From CAVWSM01 sp963757805 (GTDB taxonomy: Bacteria > Actinomycetota > Actinomycetes > Jiangellales > Jiangellaceae), in contig CAVWSM010000006.1 of the NCBI GenBank assembly GCA_963757805.1, positions 682,001 through 746,000 on the forward strand: DNA of 64,000 bases. Direction: 5' to 3'. The stretch's first letter is position 1. Every line of letters begins with the position of its first letter. The notes under the pieces are model-generated. The model saw nothing but the letters and a program-made list of their open reading frames with translations, did not search any database and was not told the origin of the DNA. Both the position numbers and the translations under genes were made by a program. Shown here one piece after another: positions 63,618 through 64,000 of the stretch.

Positions 63618-64000
63618 GTGGGTGTGCTGCGTGATCTGGTGTCCAAAGTCCTTGCGCCGCGGCGTCCGAAGACGCGTACGACACAGGCACGCGGGCCGTC
63701 GCCCGCCGACCTGGCGCGCAGCCAGCCGCAGGGCGTGCACACGGTCTACGCCCCGGATCTCGACGGCGACGCCGACCCAGGCGAGATCGTGTGGACGTGG
63801 GTGCCCTATGAGGACGACCCCACCCAAGGCAAGGACCGACCCGTGCTGCTCGTCGCCCGCGCCGGGTCGGAGGCCAACCTGCTCGGGGTGATGCTGTCCA
63901 GCAAGGACCACGACGACGACCGCAACTGGCTGCGCATCGGCACCGGCTCGTGGGACGGCGAGGGGCGGACGTCGTGGGTGCGGCTCGACCGGGTGATCCG
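63618..64000 (+). CDS. PemK/MazF-family protein, N-terminal part (cut by window edge)
   Basis: From GTG 63618 an open frame runs off the right end: a basic N-terminus (RDLVSKVLAPRRPKTRTTQA), then VYAPDLDGDADPGEIVWTWV, PYEDDPTQGKDRPVLLVARA and NLLGVMLSSKDHDDDRNWLR. The GEIVWTWVP ... KDRPVLLV pattern is that of PemK/MazF-like proteins. This particular long-N-terminus type occurs singly next to lepA in actinobacteria, without an antitoxin gene, so an endoribonuclease toxin role is uncertain. Confidence 0.75.
   Translation, partial: MGVLRDLVSKVLAPRRPKTRTTQARGPSPADLARSQPQGVHTVYAPDLDGDADPGEIVWTWVPYEDDPTQGKDRPVLLVARAGSEANLLGVMLSSKDHDDDRNWLRIGTGSWDGEGRTSWVRLDRVI

Overview
The window is high-GC DNA with short intergenic gaps, GTG starts, many 4-base ATGA/GTGA overlaps, an actinobacterial ramB-like regulator, a Zur box and a CIRCE element. 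It most resembles an actinobacterium of the Propionibacteriales/Nocardioidaceae type; the family is an inference from gene order and protein style, not a measurement. The ends cut two genes: an ABC-transporter ATPase at the left edge and a PemK/MazF-family protein at the right edge.

The backbone, mostly on the minus strand, is the housekeeping block known from many actinobacteria: lepA, hemW, hrcA-dnaJ-rsmE, HIT-phoH-ybeY-CNNM-cdd-like-era, leuA, recO-uppS, then znuACB-zur and glyS. Accessory DNA breaks it up. 6.7-12.3 kb holds a loose set: an F420/FMN split-barrel protein, a methyltransferase, a DUF899 protein, a hydrolase remnant and a RelE/Phd toxin-antitoxin pair. 10.8-15.5 kb is the glyoxylate shunt (aceA, aceB) with a divergent RamB-type regulator. 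15.5-29.8 kb is a catabolic island for an aromatic acid. 34-38 kb is a fused secreted phosphatase/5'-nucleotidase gene broken by many frameshifts. 52.3-57.1 kb is a sugar ABC importer with a NagZ-type glycosidase.

The catabolic island is the most interesting part. A benzoate/2-aminobenzoate-type CoA ligase, a 788-residue fusion of an FAD monooxygenase to an Old-Yellow-Enzyme domain, a RidA enamine deaminase, two SDRs, a BadI/MenB-type ring hydrolase, a thiolase and a PaaX-type regulator lie around three divergent promoters. Together they match a CoA-dependent, non-oxygenolytic anthranilate (2-aminobenzoate) pathway: thioester formation, hydroxylation plus ring reduction, loss of the amino group, hydrolytic ring opening, and thiolysis to acetyl-CoA-level products, which the adjacent glyoxylate shunt could use. 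An ADP-forming acyl-CoA synthetase, a second AMP-forming ligase and a cobalamin-type acyl-CoA mutase without a B12 domain are translationally coupled downstream of the monooxygenase/reductase.

Regulatory sites read directly from the DNA include a Zur box over the znuA start, a CIRCE element at hrcA, a leucine-rich leader peptide with mutually exclusive hairpins before leuA (a translational attenuator), a 22-bp motif shared by two promoters of the catabolic island, an eight-copy TTGTCAGG array between convergent genes, and several strong hairpins.

Many genes are broken by single-base shifts, most of them consistent with one extra base (glyS 3' end, znuB twice, ridA, a kinase-like gene, recO, the LLM oxidoreductase, leuA, the CNNM gene). 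The reading resumes cleanly in the next frame each time. This looks more like residual sequence error than decay, but it affects every coordinate quoted for those genes.
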